A stretch of 64,000 nt of DNA from Arabidopsis thaliana (taxonomy: Eukaryota; Streptophyta; Magnoliopsida; Brassicales; Brassicaceae), in the NCBI RefSeq assembly GCF_000001735.4, contig NC_003076.8, positions 21,455,835 through 21,519,834 on the forward strand, read 5' to 3'. The notes beneath the pieces are model-generated. The model did no database searches, had not been told where the DNA came from, and saw nothing but the letters and a program-made list of their open reading frames with translations. Position numbers and translations under genes: made by a program. Positions 12,135 to 21,415 of the stretch are shown in pieces; positions within the stretch are counted from its first letter, which is position 1; the number at the start of each line of letters is the position of its first letter.

Positions 12135-13366
12135 TCATTAACTGTTTGTGAGACCAAATGTGTCAGTATCCGCTATTACACACCTAGTTGTCAACATTCA
12201 CTACAAATAATACGGACTTTAACGTCGGTTAACTTAGGTGTTAACGTCGGTTTAAGGCATCCAATAAAACTGACGTTATGTTTCTCTTTCCTCGTTTTGT
12301 CGACCAAAGAAACTGACCCTAAATGTAAAAAACAAAATTTACTACTAGTAAAAAATGCCAACATACAACTGACGCCTTAGTAATGACATTTTATTATCAT
12401 TCATACTAATTATCCATAGAAAAATCGTTTAAAATTAATTAATGTCACAAACAATTCAAGATAAAATAGTACATATAGAGATCAAAGTTTATACTTTAAT
12501 TTTAAAAATGACCATAAGAAGTGGTTAGTCTTAAATCTAACTGTTTGTTCTAAGCTCCTTTTTATAGATACATATAATCGGTCTGATAAGAAATAATCTT
12601 ATTAATATCGTAAGTATATTTTGATATGCTATTTGTGAGAGTAGGAAAGTTTCTCTTTAATGAAGATTTCGTACGTGAAAATAAGAGATTTAACTAATTT
12701 GTTTTTTTTTCTTTGTTTATGTATGTTAGATGTTATTTTGTTAAATGATAGGGATATTGTTATTTTAACTTAAGAATCGTATATTTTGTTAAATGTTGAA
12801 CTATTTATATTTATTAATTTTCTCTCATTAATAAAAAAGAGATGCAAGCTTAACTTTGTTGTATAAATACAGTACAAAGTTTAATCTTTAATATATCTAC
12901 TATATATAAAGTCAAGGTTGTTGACCAAATGGGTAGATCAATGGTTCACACAATCCATGCGGATCATGTGAGAATCTCCTTGCACGGGCTTTGTACTTTT
13001 TAAATTGACTCCTATATTCGTCAAGGTTGTGGATGCAATGCACTGCAAATGGTTTATTAATTATTAGTAGAGCAAGCTTTAGTTCTACATACTCCCAAAA
13101 AATTGCATTCATTTTCATAATTGACATATGCATTATATGTGTTTCATAATCGAATAAAAGGGATTGATATAAAAGAAGCCACATAAAATTACTTTCATAA
13201 TTCGTATTTTTATTATATATATATATATATTTTTTTTATCAATTATTGATTTTTGAAATTATCTTATCGATTTTCTTTAATTTACTTTTCTAGCATCAGT
13301 TCCGAAAGACATATACCTGTAATAAAACAATGATGAAGAGTAGGTGTCGCAGCGATTTTTAATTGG
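12135..13366. repeat. 1.2 kb direct tandem repeat, copy 2
   Basis: Second unit, about 1.23 kb, beginning exactly where copy 1 ends. It is slightly longer because of a short duplication around its AACGTCGGTT motif (about 12223-12250), a 10 bp insertion near 12450 and an (AT)n expansion near 13217. The unit carries the second CACTA-like end at 12199. Confidence 0.9.
12199..12270 (+). mobile_element. CACTA (En/Spm)-like terminus, copy 2
   Basis: CACTACAAATAAT recurs at 12199. Here AACGTCGGTT occurs twice, at about 12220 and 12243, before the inverted AAACTGACGTT. The doubling of the subterminal motif distinguishes this copy from copy 1. Confidence 0.45.
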
Positions 13367-13798
13367 TTTCAACCGTTAGATTTAGGCATTATGTTTTAAT
13401 GTTTAATGTTTTCAACCGTCATATTTAGGCATTATGTTTAATGTTTTTTGCATCCAAAGTTTAATTACGTTGTTGTAAATCATCTTTGAGAAGTCTACGT
13501 TGTTATGCTTGCATATTTTTATCTACTATCTGCTCGAAGTTGTAACTGAGGCTGCGATGGAGGCCTTAATTGTTGTTGCTCTCATCTGCTCTCAAAGCCA
13601 GGGAGAGTTTTGTTTAACATTTGGACATGAAGCATTACGATTTACACTTGTATGGTTTACAGTGACGTATAATGCTAATGAAGATGGAGAATTGTTAGAC
13701 AGTGGAGTGCGTTTAATGTTGATGCTCATTACAATGTCACTCATTCCCCAAGAATCTCCAATTTATGTGGATTGCACTTAAGGTTTTGAAGTCCAAGA

Positions 13799-13977
13799 TG
13801 AAAGGGAGTATTAGAGTGTATATAGTTGGTTTAGTTATAGTTTAGATTGGTTAGTATCTTTGGTTTAGTTTGTTATGTATTTAAGCTTAATCATGTATCA
13901 CATTTACGTTTAATGAAGATTTCATGATTATTGAAATCACTGTCTTGGAATCTTGGTACAGACGATTCTTCAAGCAA
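13799..13977 (+). mobile_element. Degraded Ty1/copia-type LTR remnant
   Basis: A purine-rich tract (GATGAAAGGGAGTA) precedes sequence with the look of an Arabidopsis copia LTR: TTAGAGTGTATATAG, then a TTTAGTT-rich zone, a TATTTAAGC box, and an end near a CTTGGTA tract. It is a short broken fossil, clearly not a whole element, and appears old. Confidence 0.35.
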
Positions 13978-14408
13978 TTTGGTGGTATTCAACAGAAACC
14001 TTTACCCCTTAAACCATTTTTCTAATGGAAATATTTTCTGGTCGCCCAGTTTTACTGAATGTTATCAAGTTCATAAAAGCCCACTTCTCGTTTTCTAATG
14101 TGTTGACCACATTAATCTGTTATATTTCTCCAAAGTTTTCAGAGGGTACTAAAAAGACAAGTCAGGCAGGAGCCGACGTTTAGAATCGTCAACACATTTA
14201 TTGGGCCTGGGCCTTCGCATCGTGTCTACCTTTACGGGCCGGGTTTTGGGACACGGATAGGCAAAACGGGCACACGCATTGATTTGAGACAATACATAGT
14301 TACCATTTTGAACAAGAAAATTATTTGAGCCTTAAATTTGGAAGTTGGAAATTAATGATTTATTTAGTGGAGAAGAGAAGAGACCCCACAAAAGGAAATA
14401 TCCAAAGA

Positions 14409-14421
14409 CTTGGTGGGCACG
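14409..14421 (+). promoter_or_regulatory. Mitochondrial dysfunction motif (MDM)
   Basis: CTTGGTGGGCACG matches CTTGNNNNNCA[A/C]G exactly, the element bound by ANAC013/ANAC017 in mitochondrial retrograde signalling. It lies 115 bp upstream of the first DUF295 start codon. The match is direct; function is inferred. Confidence 0.55.
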
Positions 14422-14535
14422 GTGATACCTCTGTATTAATGTAGGGTTTTTAGATGGAGAAGATAACCAAATTACTCAATTAATAATAATTTCTTGCTTC
14501 CCATTAAGAACAGAAATCGTATTTCGTATTAATTC

Positions 14536-15615
14536 ATGTTGTCTCTGCGTCTCAGCCGCCTTGTGAAACCTGCGACCGTGAGATCATCTCTTCTTCTGAG
14601 TCTCACTAGTAGTGGCTTCTCAACTACTTCCTCGGTGCAAACTCCTCCTTTTTCCATCCTCCACGCTAGACCTTGTGGAGCGGATCTCGGCAAACTCATC
14701 ATTTTGACTGCTACTGGGGATCTCACCACTTTGGATAAGACAGTGCCACTCGAGTTGATGAAGGAAATGGTAATGATAGGGGCATCTCATGGCTGGATAG
14801 CTACTTTGAAGGAAGATGGAATAATGCGTCTCCAAGACGATCTCAACCCGGTTGCATCTGATTCAGATCCCAAACACATTCCCCTGCCCCCTCTTGTGAC
14901 TCTGCCTCATTGCCAAACCCAAGTTGTCACCAACGTCGCCATGTCCTCCTCTTCTCCTGAGCATGAAGACTGTGTTGTCGCTGTCAAGTTCTTAGGACCT
15001 CAGCTGAGCTTATGTAGACCAGCTCAAAGAAACTCCGAGTGGACCAACATCAGAATCGAAAACCAATGTTTCTACTCCTCCCCTGTTATGTTTTCCCAGA
15101 AAGATGGAATGTTTCGTATTCCCGGATCTGGAGGTAACCTCATTGGATCATGGGATCTCCACAAACACAAGAAGAAACCCAAGATTCAGAGGTTGCGATT
15201 CAAGAACCTTCCCGAGCTCACCAAGACCAAAAGGGAGCTTTTGCATTCGTGTTGCACAAGCCAACACTTGGTTGAGTCAACAACTACAGATGAGACTTTC
15301 TTGGTTAGGTGGTACAGGAAGGCCACATCCAGTGGCGTCGTGAAAATGAAAACAAAAGCTGCGATGGTCTTCAAGCTAGACGAAGAAGGAAACGCAGTCT
15401 ACACTGAAGACATCGGTCATCTCTGCATTTTCCTGTCAAAGTCTGAACCGTTTTGTGTCCCTGCTAACTCCATTCCTGGCATGTGCCCTAACATCGTCGA
15501 TCTTTTTGATTTCGATGAATCCGCCACTTTCGGACTGGATGAGTCCTCCCTCTTTAGTTCTAGTCATACATACCCGGCCCCTTATCATATTCCACCACAA
15601 ACTATCTTGGACTAG
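14536..15615 (+). CDS. DUF295 organellar (DOA-type) protein 1
   Basis: A single-exon gene of 359 residues starting at the first in-frame ATG. The N-terminus (MLSLRLSRLVKPATVRSSLL) is Arg/Ser/Leu-rich without acids, as in a mitochondrial presequence. The rest is the DUF295/KIB-type beta-propeller-like domain, with conserved stretches around ASHGWIATLKEDG, IPLPPLVTLPHCQT, FLGPQLSLCRP and GDLCIFLSKSEPFCVPA-like (GHLCIFLSKSEPF). There is no F-box, which separates it from the F-box-DUF295 class. From memory the organellar A clade is Brassicaceae-expanded and induced by mitochondrial stress; the MDM site upstream agrees. The molecular role is unknown. A close tandem paralogue follows 850 bp downstream. 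Confidence 0.88.
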   Translation: MLSLRLSRLVKPATVRSSLLLSLTSSGFSTTSSVQTPPFSILHARPCGADLGKLIILTATGDLTTLDKTVPLELMKEMVMIGASHGWIATLKEDGIMRLQDDLNPVASDSDPKHIPLPPLVTLPHCQTQVVTNVAMSSSSPEHEDCVVAVKFLGPQLSLCRPAQRNSEWTNIRIENQCFYSSPVMFSQKDGMFRIPGSGGNLIGSWDLHKHKKKPKIQRLRFKNLPELTKTKRELLHSCCTSQHLVESTTTDETFLVRWYRKATSSGVVKMKTKAAMVFKLDEEGNAVYTEDIGHLCIFLSKSEPFCVPANSIPGMCPNIVDLFDFDESATFGLDESSLFSSSHTYPAPYHIPPQTILD

Positions 15616-16466
15616 TTTAGTTTGGATTATGAGTCTGTCTTTCCTCCTAAACCATCTTCTCTTGTAAGATTGATAAACATATGCTAAGATGCTCTTGGAG
15701 TTAATTTGCTATCATCTCTCATAATTAAGTCTCCCAACTTATTATGTTTAAACTTTATAATATCCTGTTTGCAGCAATATATCATCATTCGTGTAGTTTT
15801 GAAAGCCAAAGCGGATAAGTACATAGAACAGAATAGTGTGTGATAAAGAATCCATTTAATCTCTCGAATGTAAGTTTAACTGACTGATTTTACTGAATCA
15901 TATTACTATGTTTCTAATGTACAAGTGTATTGTTCTTGCTTATGTATATATCATCAAATTGAAACTTGATAATCTTGGGAAAATAATGTTGGACTAGCAT
16001 TTGAACGAATCACGATTTTTGTAAGATATTTTTTTGGAAAATTATGTCATGACCAAAATTTGTTTAAGATAGAACCAAGCATTTTCATCCTTATCAAAAG
16101 ATGTACTGTCTTCACTTTTAACTCACAATCAGGAGGAGATATAAACCAAAGTGTTGGCCAAAATAGAGAGATATAAAGTTTCCACGGATTAATCATTAAT
16201 TTGAGTCGTTTATTTAGCTTTAAAAGTAAAAGATAGATAAAGGAACTTAATGATACTTGTTGACATAATGGAAGGAGAAATATCCAAAGACTTGGTGGAG
16301 AATGGAAAGCCTTGGTGGGCAAGGCCATTCCTCTGTATTAATAATGGAGGGTTTTAGGTGGAGAATATAACAATTTCTTCACTCATTAGGGTTTTTAGGT
16401 GGTGAAGATAACAAATTCTTCAATAAGGAATTTCTTGCTTTTCCATTAAGAACATCCATCTAATTC
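15616..16466. other. Intergenic with duplicated promoter of DUF295 gene 2
   Basis: Mostly AT-rich 3' flank. From about 16276 it repeats the promoter of the upstream paralogue (ATATCCAAAGACTTGGTGG). The motif GGGTTTTAGGTGG(A/T)GAAxATAACAA is present twice in tandem (about 16346 and 16388), each with a TAGGGTTT-like telo-box. Confidence 0.65.
16311..16323 (+). promoter_or_regulatory. Mitochondrial dysfunction motif (MDM), second gene
   Basis: CTTGGTGGGCAAG also fits CTTGNNNNNCA[A/C]G. It is 144 bp upstream of the second DUF295 start codon, at the position homologous to the MDM of the first gene. The base that differs between the two copies is the degenerate A/C position, so the consensus is kept. 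Confidence 0.55.
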
Positions 16467-17555
16467 ATGGCTATGCTTCTCAGCCGGCTCCGCCTTGGGA
16501 AACCTGTGTTTGTAAGATCTTCTCTTCTCCATTCTAATGCCTTGTCAAATTCCTTGCTGCAAAACCCTCCTTATCACGTCTTCACCGCTGATCCTTCCGG
16601 ACCAAGATACCCGGATCTCGGAAAACTCATTATTTTCGAAGCTAATGGATATGACAGCACTCATTTGGAAAAGAAGGTACCAATGGAGTTGGTGGATGGA
16701 AAGGCCAGGGTAACTATCGGGTCCTCTCATGGCTGGGTAGCTACTTTGAAAGACGATGGAATAGTGCGTCTCCAAGACGATCTAAACCTGGTTGCATCTG
16801 ATACAGATCCGAAACGCATTCCCCTGCCTCCTCTTGTGACTCTGCCTCATTGCCAAACCAAAGTTGTCACCAACGTCGCCATGTCTTCTTCTTCTCCTGA
16901 GGATGAAGACTGTGTTGTCGCTCTCAAGTTCTTAGGACCTCAGCTCAGCTTATGTAGACCAGCTCAAAGAAACTCCGAGTGGACCAACATCAGAATCGAA
17001 AACCCATGTTTCTACTCATCCCCTGTTATGTTTTCCAAGAAAGACGGCACGTTTCGAATTCTTGGATCTGGAGGTCACCTCATTGGATCATGGGATCTCC
17101 ACAAACACAAGAACAAACCCAAGATTCAGAGGTTGCGATTCAAAAACCTTCCCGAGCTCACCAAGACCAAAAGGGAGCTCTTGCATTCGTGTTGCACGAG
17201 CCAACACTTGGTTGAGTCAACAACCACAAATGAGACTTTCTTGGTTAAGTGGTATAGGAAGGACACATCCAATGGCGTGGTGAAAATGAAAACAAGAGCT
17301 GTAATGGTCTTCAAGCTATACGAAGAAGGGAAAGCTGTTTACACTCAAGACATCGGAGATCTCTGCATTTTCCTGTCAAAGTCTGAACCCTTTTGTGTCA
17401 CTGCTAGCTCCTTTCCCGGCATGTGCCCTAACGAAGTCCACACCTTGGATGTTGACGAACACGCACTTGTCGATCTGTCTGATTCCTCCATCATTAGTGG
17501 GATTTGTACATTCGGGTCCCCTTACTATTTTCCACCTCCAAAAATTGACTCTTAG
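16467..17555 (+). CDS. DUF295 organellar (DOA-type) protein 2
   Basis: A single exon of 362 residues, tandem paralogue of the gene at 14536. It starts MAMLLSRLRLGKPVFVRSSL, a mitochondrial-type presequence different in detail from its neighbour's. The middle of the protein is nearly identical to the paralogue (for example IPLPPLVTLPHCQTKVVTNV and SLCRPAQRNSEWTNIRIENP). The N-terminal third and last 50 residues have diverged, including the acidic C-terminal segment. It has no F-box. Function is unknown; a role linked to mitochondrial stress is inferred from the upstream motif and targeting peptide. Confidence 0.88.
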   Translation: MAMLLSRLRLGKPVFVRSSLLHSNALSNSLLQNPPYHVFTADPSGPRYPDLGKLIIFEANGYDSTHLEKKVPMELVDGKARVTIGSSHGWVATLKDDGIVRLQDDLNLVASDTDPKRIPLPPLVTLPHCQTKVVTNVAMSSSSPEDEDCVVALKFLGPQLSLCRPAQRNSEWTNIRIENPCFYSSPVMFSKKDGTFRILGSGGHLIGSWDLHKHKNKPKIQRLRFKNLPELTKTKRELLHSCCTSQHLVESTTTNETFLVKWYRKDTSNGVVKMKTRAVMVFKLYEEGKAVYTQDIGDLCIFLSKSEPFCVTASSFPGMCPNEVHTLDVDEHALVDLSDSSIISGICTFGSPYYFPPPKIDS

Positions 17556-18052
17556 TCTTAGGCTGGAATTGAGTTCTTGTCCTAGAAGAGTCTTGTTGTC
17601 TTTTCTTAGACCTTTCAAATATCAAAATCTATATTATATATTTTCTGTGAGATTGAGATGCATATGCTCTTGGATATAGCAAATTTGTAATATCTGCGAT
17701 GACTCGTCTTCATGATCAAATGAATATGATGAACTAGAACTCTGCTCTTTGGAAAATGGTTCTTTTCCTACCTTTGTCAAAGATGCACATGAATAAGTAC
17801 ATCTTGTCCTTTGTGTCGTGATAAGTAGACTTGATTTGAATCTCCCAAACACAACCAATGACCTTTGTTTGAAATTGGAACCAAATTGATTCACTCATTC
17901 TTGTATTAATATCTGATTTTGTAAAAAAGTACAATGAGATTCCATCTACGTATAGGGTTTGAATTACTAACTCTAACAAAGAACATCCCACTCAAACTCT
18001 AATGATACATTTTCTTTTCCCATTTTTAGGCTTCATTCACTTGTAAGTGTAC
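17556..18052. other. Convergent intergenic region
   Basis: About 500 bp between the 3' ends of DUF295 gene 2 (plus) and the Treslin-like gene (minus). Short minus-strand frames here show no family features. I see nothing else. Confidence 0.6.
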
Positions 18053-21000
18053 CTAAGAACAATCATCCTGAAACAAAGCCTTTGGTACTGAACTACGAGG
18101 CAAAGTCTCACATTCGTAGTCATCTTTGTTACCAGTTCGTATTCGTTTGGTCTCTATTGTTGTCATTGGTGTCTCACATACTCTATCATATTCCACTGAT
18201 CTTTGCTCCTTCTTTCTTTTGGCCGTTCTCTGTTGCTGGTCGGCCTTGCCTTTAGAGTTCTTCGTTTGTTTTGGTGCCCAGACTCTACAAAGATCAGGCA
18301 TCCAACTTGTGAAACTCGAGAATCTTCTTGCCCTCTCCCTCATTCCTTGTGCTTCAACCTCTTTCTTAGCTTCTCTGCTTTCCTCAGTGTTTTTCTGCTT
18401 ACTCGTACCAGGAACATCTTCATTACTTTGACTATGATGATGATTTTTGAAATTGCTATGGATATTTTCTCTCCCTGATTGACTACTGTCTTCATTGTTC
18501 ATGAAACTATCTTCAAGATCCTCATCAGTGAACATGAGCAGATCCATCTCTGTATATATTATATTGACAGCTCCTCCCAGAATATGCTGATACCTGAGAA
18601 GGGGCAAAAGTAAGATGCGTTAGCATGAATACACATAACCAAGCTACAATATACGTGCTGAGAATGGCATTATATACCTGGCTTTTATAGTTTTGTCTAC
18701 ATACTTATCAAGGCTCCATTCACCAAAGAATCCGCCATCTAACTTGCACTGAATGCCCTCAAGGAACATGCAAATCTGTTTTGCAAACTTCTGTGTCACA
18801 GATTCTTCATTTCCCAAACCTTTCTTACATCTTAGAATCTCCATCCTGAAAAGAATCTGCAGCTCGTATCTTATAGCTTATTAAAGAAAACAGAACAACA
18901 ATGCCAAACAATTCAGCTTAGATAAATGAAAAGAAAGCATCAGTAAATGAATAAGTTGGCTACTGTAACCAAACAGAAAGTAAAAGGATACTCTCTAACG
19001 ATCCTACTGGGTCCAGCTTCATCACAATTCCGCTCACTAGCCACTGATGATGAATCTTTCTTTTTGAACTTGGCAACTAAATCTTTCGGATCTTTCAGTA
19101 ACATCTTGGTTAGCTCGTCAATGACCAACAAGAGGGTTCCACTCTCACAGCTATAGTCCTTCTCAGCTCTTTGAGAGGAGTAGAAGACACAAGACTTGAC
19201 AAGCCGCTCGGCAAGAGCTGACAAGTCTATTTCTTCAGACTCTATCCCTTGCTTGATTTTACTAGGAAGACTAACGAAGAAATTCTCTGATGATTCTGAT
19301 GCATGAACATACGTATTACTTTCCTGCTTTCCGGATATACGATTTCCACTCAAAGCAATGTCCTCTTCAGCTAGAGGTAAAGGAGAACTAGCTTTATCTG
19401 TCTCTTCAGAGGAGTTGTTCTTTTCCTCAATTGGATTTGCGTCCACATCCTCCAATGCATTGCAATTACTAGCCACGGATAAGCTGCAACCTCTGGGTTT
19501 ACTAATCTGTTTCATCCAGCATTTCAGAAACTTAAGTTTCTTCGACTTGCTATACTTGAAGAAATAAACATCTTCTAGATCTATTTGACCATAATCTTTC
19601 ACTGATCTGCAGAACTCCTCCCAGCTAATGTCATTAAGAGAATTTTTCCTTGGTTTTCTTTTATATTCGCTACAACTGACTTTCTTCCTGCTATCTTCAT
19701 GATCCACAGTTTGAGGAGACACTCCATTGTCAAAAACACAGATTAAGGCCGAGGAAAAAGTGAAGGGCTTGAGGATTCCTGTCCGCAAACTACCATTGCT
19801 ATTTGAAAAAGATACCAATGCTGAGAAACCTTCCCTATAGAGATAACTTAATAAGATCTGCCAAATGGGTGATGATCTTTTGGCTACTCTCTCACCCGTC
19901 TCCTTTCCTAATATCTGAAAAACCAGGTCAGCCCAAAACGCACTCTCCTCCTCCTGATCTTGATCAGAGTCCTGGGAGACTTGATGAACAACAAAAGTAT
20001 CGCAAGTATACCTCTCTAGTTCAATAAGATCATCACACATCCTCAAGGCCTTAATACTGAGTTTGGTACTCCCATCACAAAACTGTTCAACTAGAGAGTC
20101 ATGATTGACTGGCTCAGTCCCACTAGCTAAGTTGATAAACTCATCACACCTCTTCCCACTAAATATTTCAGAAGAAGAAAACTCTAACTCACCACCACAC
20201 TTGCATTCCATAGGTTTACCATTAATATCTGCAATCTCAAGACTAGCCTGAAGGGTAAATTTCTGGCTAGTAGATAGCTTTGGGGAAATACCAATTGCTG
20301 GATATATTAATCCAAAGGGAACAACTGAAGAACCAAAAACAATTGAATCAGTAGAACAATGCCCCCAACCCAATTCTCTAATCCCACTATCGAAAAACCC
20401 AGACTTCAATCCCAATTCACATCTTTCATCTCCAGATTTAACATCAATCCAGCTTAATTGAATATCTCTATCATCAAATAACTCATTCACACAATAAAAA
20501 ATCTCCCTTAACTTTGACTTAAACAAATCCAAGTCGCTAAAACACTCATCACCACTCTTAACATCAAGAAACTCAGAAACCCAATCCAAATCCCTAGAAA
20601 TTGGGGAAAACATCACAACCAAATTCGACCTCACAACATCTAATCCACCATCAGTAAATCCAGGAATCATACCTATCTCCGGATCTCGAACCACCGGTTC
20701 CCAAGCGTAATCATAAACAATCTGTCGCAAATTCGCCGCGACATTAACCCCACGAGGCGATGCCGCCGTCGCCACCGTGGAGCTAGATCGAAGTTCATAT
20801 CCTTTAACCGCGTCGATGGCGCGTTTGAGAGAGACGAGTGTAGGGTTAGGAAGGTCAAATGAAAGCGGAGAAGATGAAATTGAGAGTGACGAGAGCTTTG
20901 AGGATGATAAGAGAGAAGAAAGAGAAGAAAAGAAGAATTTGAAAGAGAAGAGAGAAGCAGATAAAGGAGGAAATAAGAGAAGCTTCTCGGCGGCGGAGAT

Positions 21001-21105
21001 CACGACGGCTAGGTATTGCTCCGAATTGGGTTTGATCAGAAGCGGATTAAGATCTATCAAAAGCACAAAACGCTGCGTTTTGGCGTATAACAAATCTCCA
21101 GCCAT
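18053..21105 (-). CDS. Probable Treslin/TICRR/Sld3-type replication initiation factor
   Basis: Three exons fit in frame: 19000-21105, 18678-18862 and 18053-18593; the first acceptor has alternatives within 10 nt. The product is about 943 residues. I start at ATG 21103-21105 (MAGDLLYAKTQ), not at an upstream in-frame ATG at 21216 that would lie near the E2F site. The N-terminus (RFVLLIDLNPLL, then LFSFKFFFSSL) resembles the opening fold of Treslin/TICRR. The mid-region segment running into QILFRMEILR resembles the Sld3/Treslin central domain. The C-terminus is basic and disordered, with Ser/Thr-rich stretches. In animals and yeast this family helps load Cdc45 at origins under CDK control. I recall the locus carrying only a vague 'LIM domain' label, but no LIM Cys/His pattern is visible. 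Confidence 0.55.
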
Positions 21106-21415
21106 TGAAATGAAGCAGAGAGAGAGAAGATTCGATTTTGGTTTTGAGGTTGAAGAAGAGAGGAGGGAGTGAGCTACGAGGTTATGTTTTTGGCGGGAAA
21201 CATATTGCCACGTCATTAGATTGTCAATTTATTGGGTCTTGCTTACTACTACATCATAAGGCCATTAATGGCCCAACAAGAGTTTTAATTTGGTGACGTG
21301 GCAAAATTGAAGATAGAACAAAGATTACGAAAACTTCCTCCGCTTCAGATTTTTCCTTTCTGCAAGAATTTTCCTGGGAAAATCAGGAATTTTCTCGGAG
21401 AAAATTCTCGTAATC
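21106..21415. promoter_or_regulatory. Bidirectional promoter, Treslin-like / DUF3143 gene
   Basis: 310 bp between divergent start codons. It contains the E2F site at 21192-21200 and a palindrome-like GGCCATTAATGGCCC (about 21261-21275) that includes a site-II-type GGCCCA motif. Confidence 0.6.
21192..21200 (-). promoter_or_regulatory. Canonical E2F site upstream of the Treslin-like gene
   Basis: TTTCCCGCC on the minus strand (GGCGGGAAA on plus), 87 bp upstream of the Treslin-like start codon. It is the same perfect consensus as at TIMELESS and supports a replication role for this gene. Confidence 0.6.

Larger units (their letters stand above)
13367..14535. other. Intergenic, with copia-like LTR fossil and DUF295 promoter
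   Basis: After the tandem repeats come two short repeats of 'CAACCGT...TTTAGGCATTATGTTT' (about 13370-13440). A composition-biased stretch at 13500-13780 follows that I cannot assign, then the LTR-like fossil, then the promoter of the first DUF295 gene from about 14340. Confidence 0.5.

Noticed and set aside
13500-13781. 93-codon frame before the LTR fossil
   Set aside because: Begins with TTG rather than ATG and matches no family I know; may be relic coding sequence but not supportable.
16047-16328. 93-codon minus-strand frame between the DUF295 genes
   Set aside because: Overlaps the duplicated promoter and MDM site, with low-complexity composition.
17634-17991. Two overlapping minus-strand frames
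   Set aside because: Sit in the 3' flank of DUF295 gene 2; no splice or family evidence.
18126-18478. Hydrophobic plus-strand frames of 91-101 codons
   Set aside because: Antisense to the last exon of the Treslin-like gene; hydrophobicity comes from reversing a Lys/Ser/Glu-rich coding strand.
20777-21172. 131-codon plus-strand frame rich in Glu/Arg
   Set aside because: Antisense to the Leu/Ser-rich N-terminus of the Treslin-like gene.
21106-21216. N-terminal extension of the Treslin-like protein
   Set aside because: The in-frame ATG at 21216 would place the start upstream of the E2F site; MAGDLLYAK at 21105 matches the family opening better.
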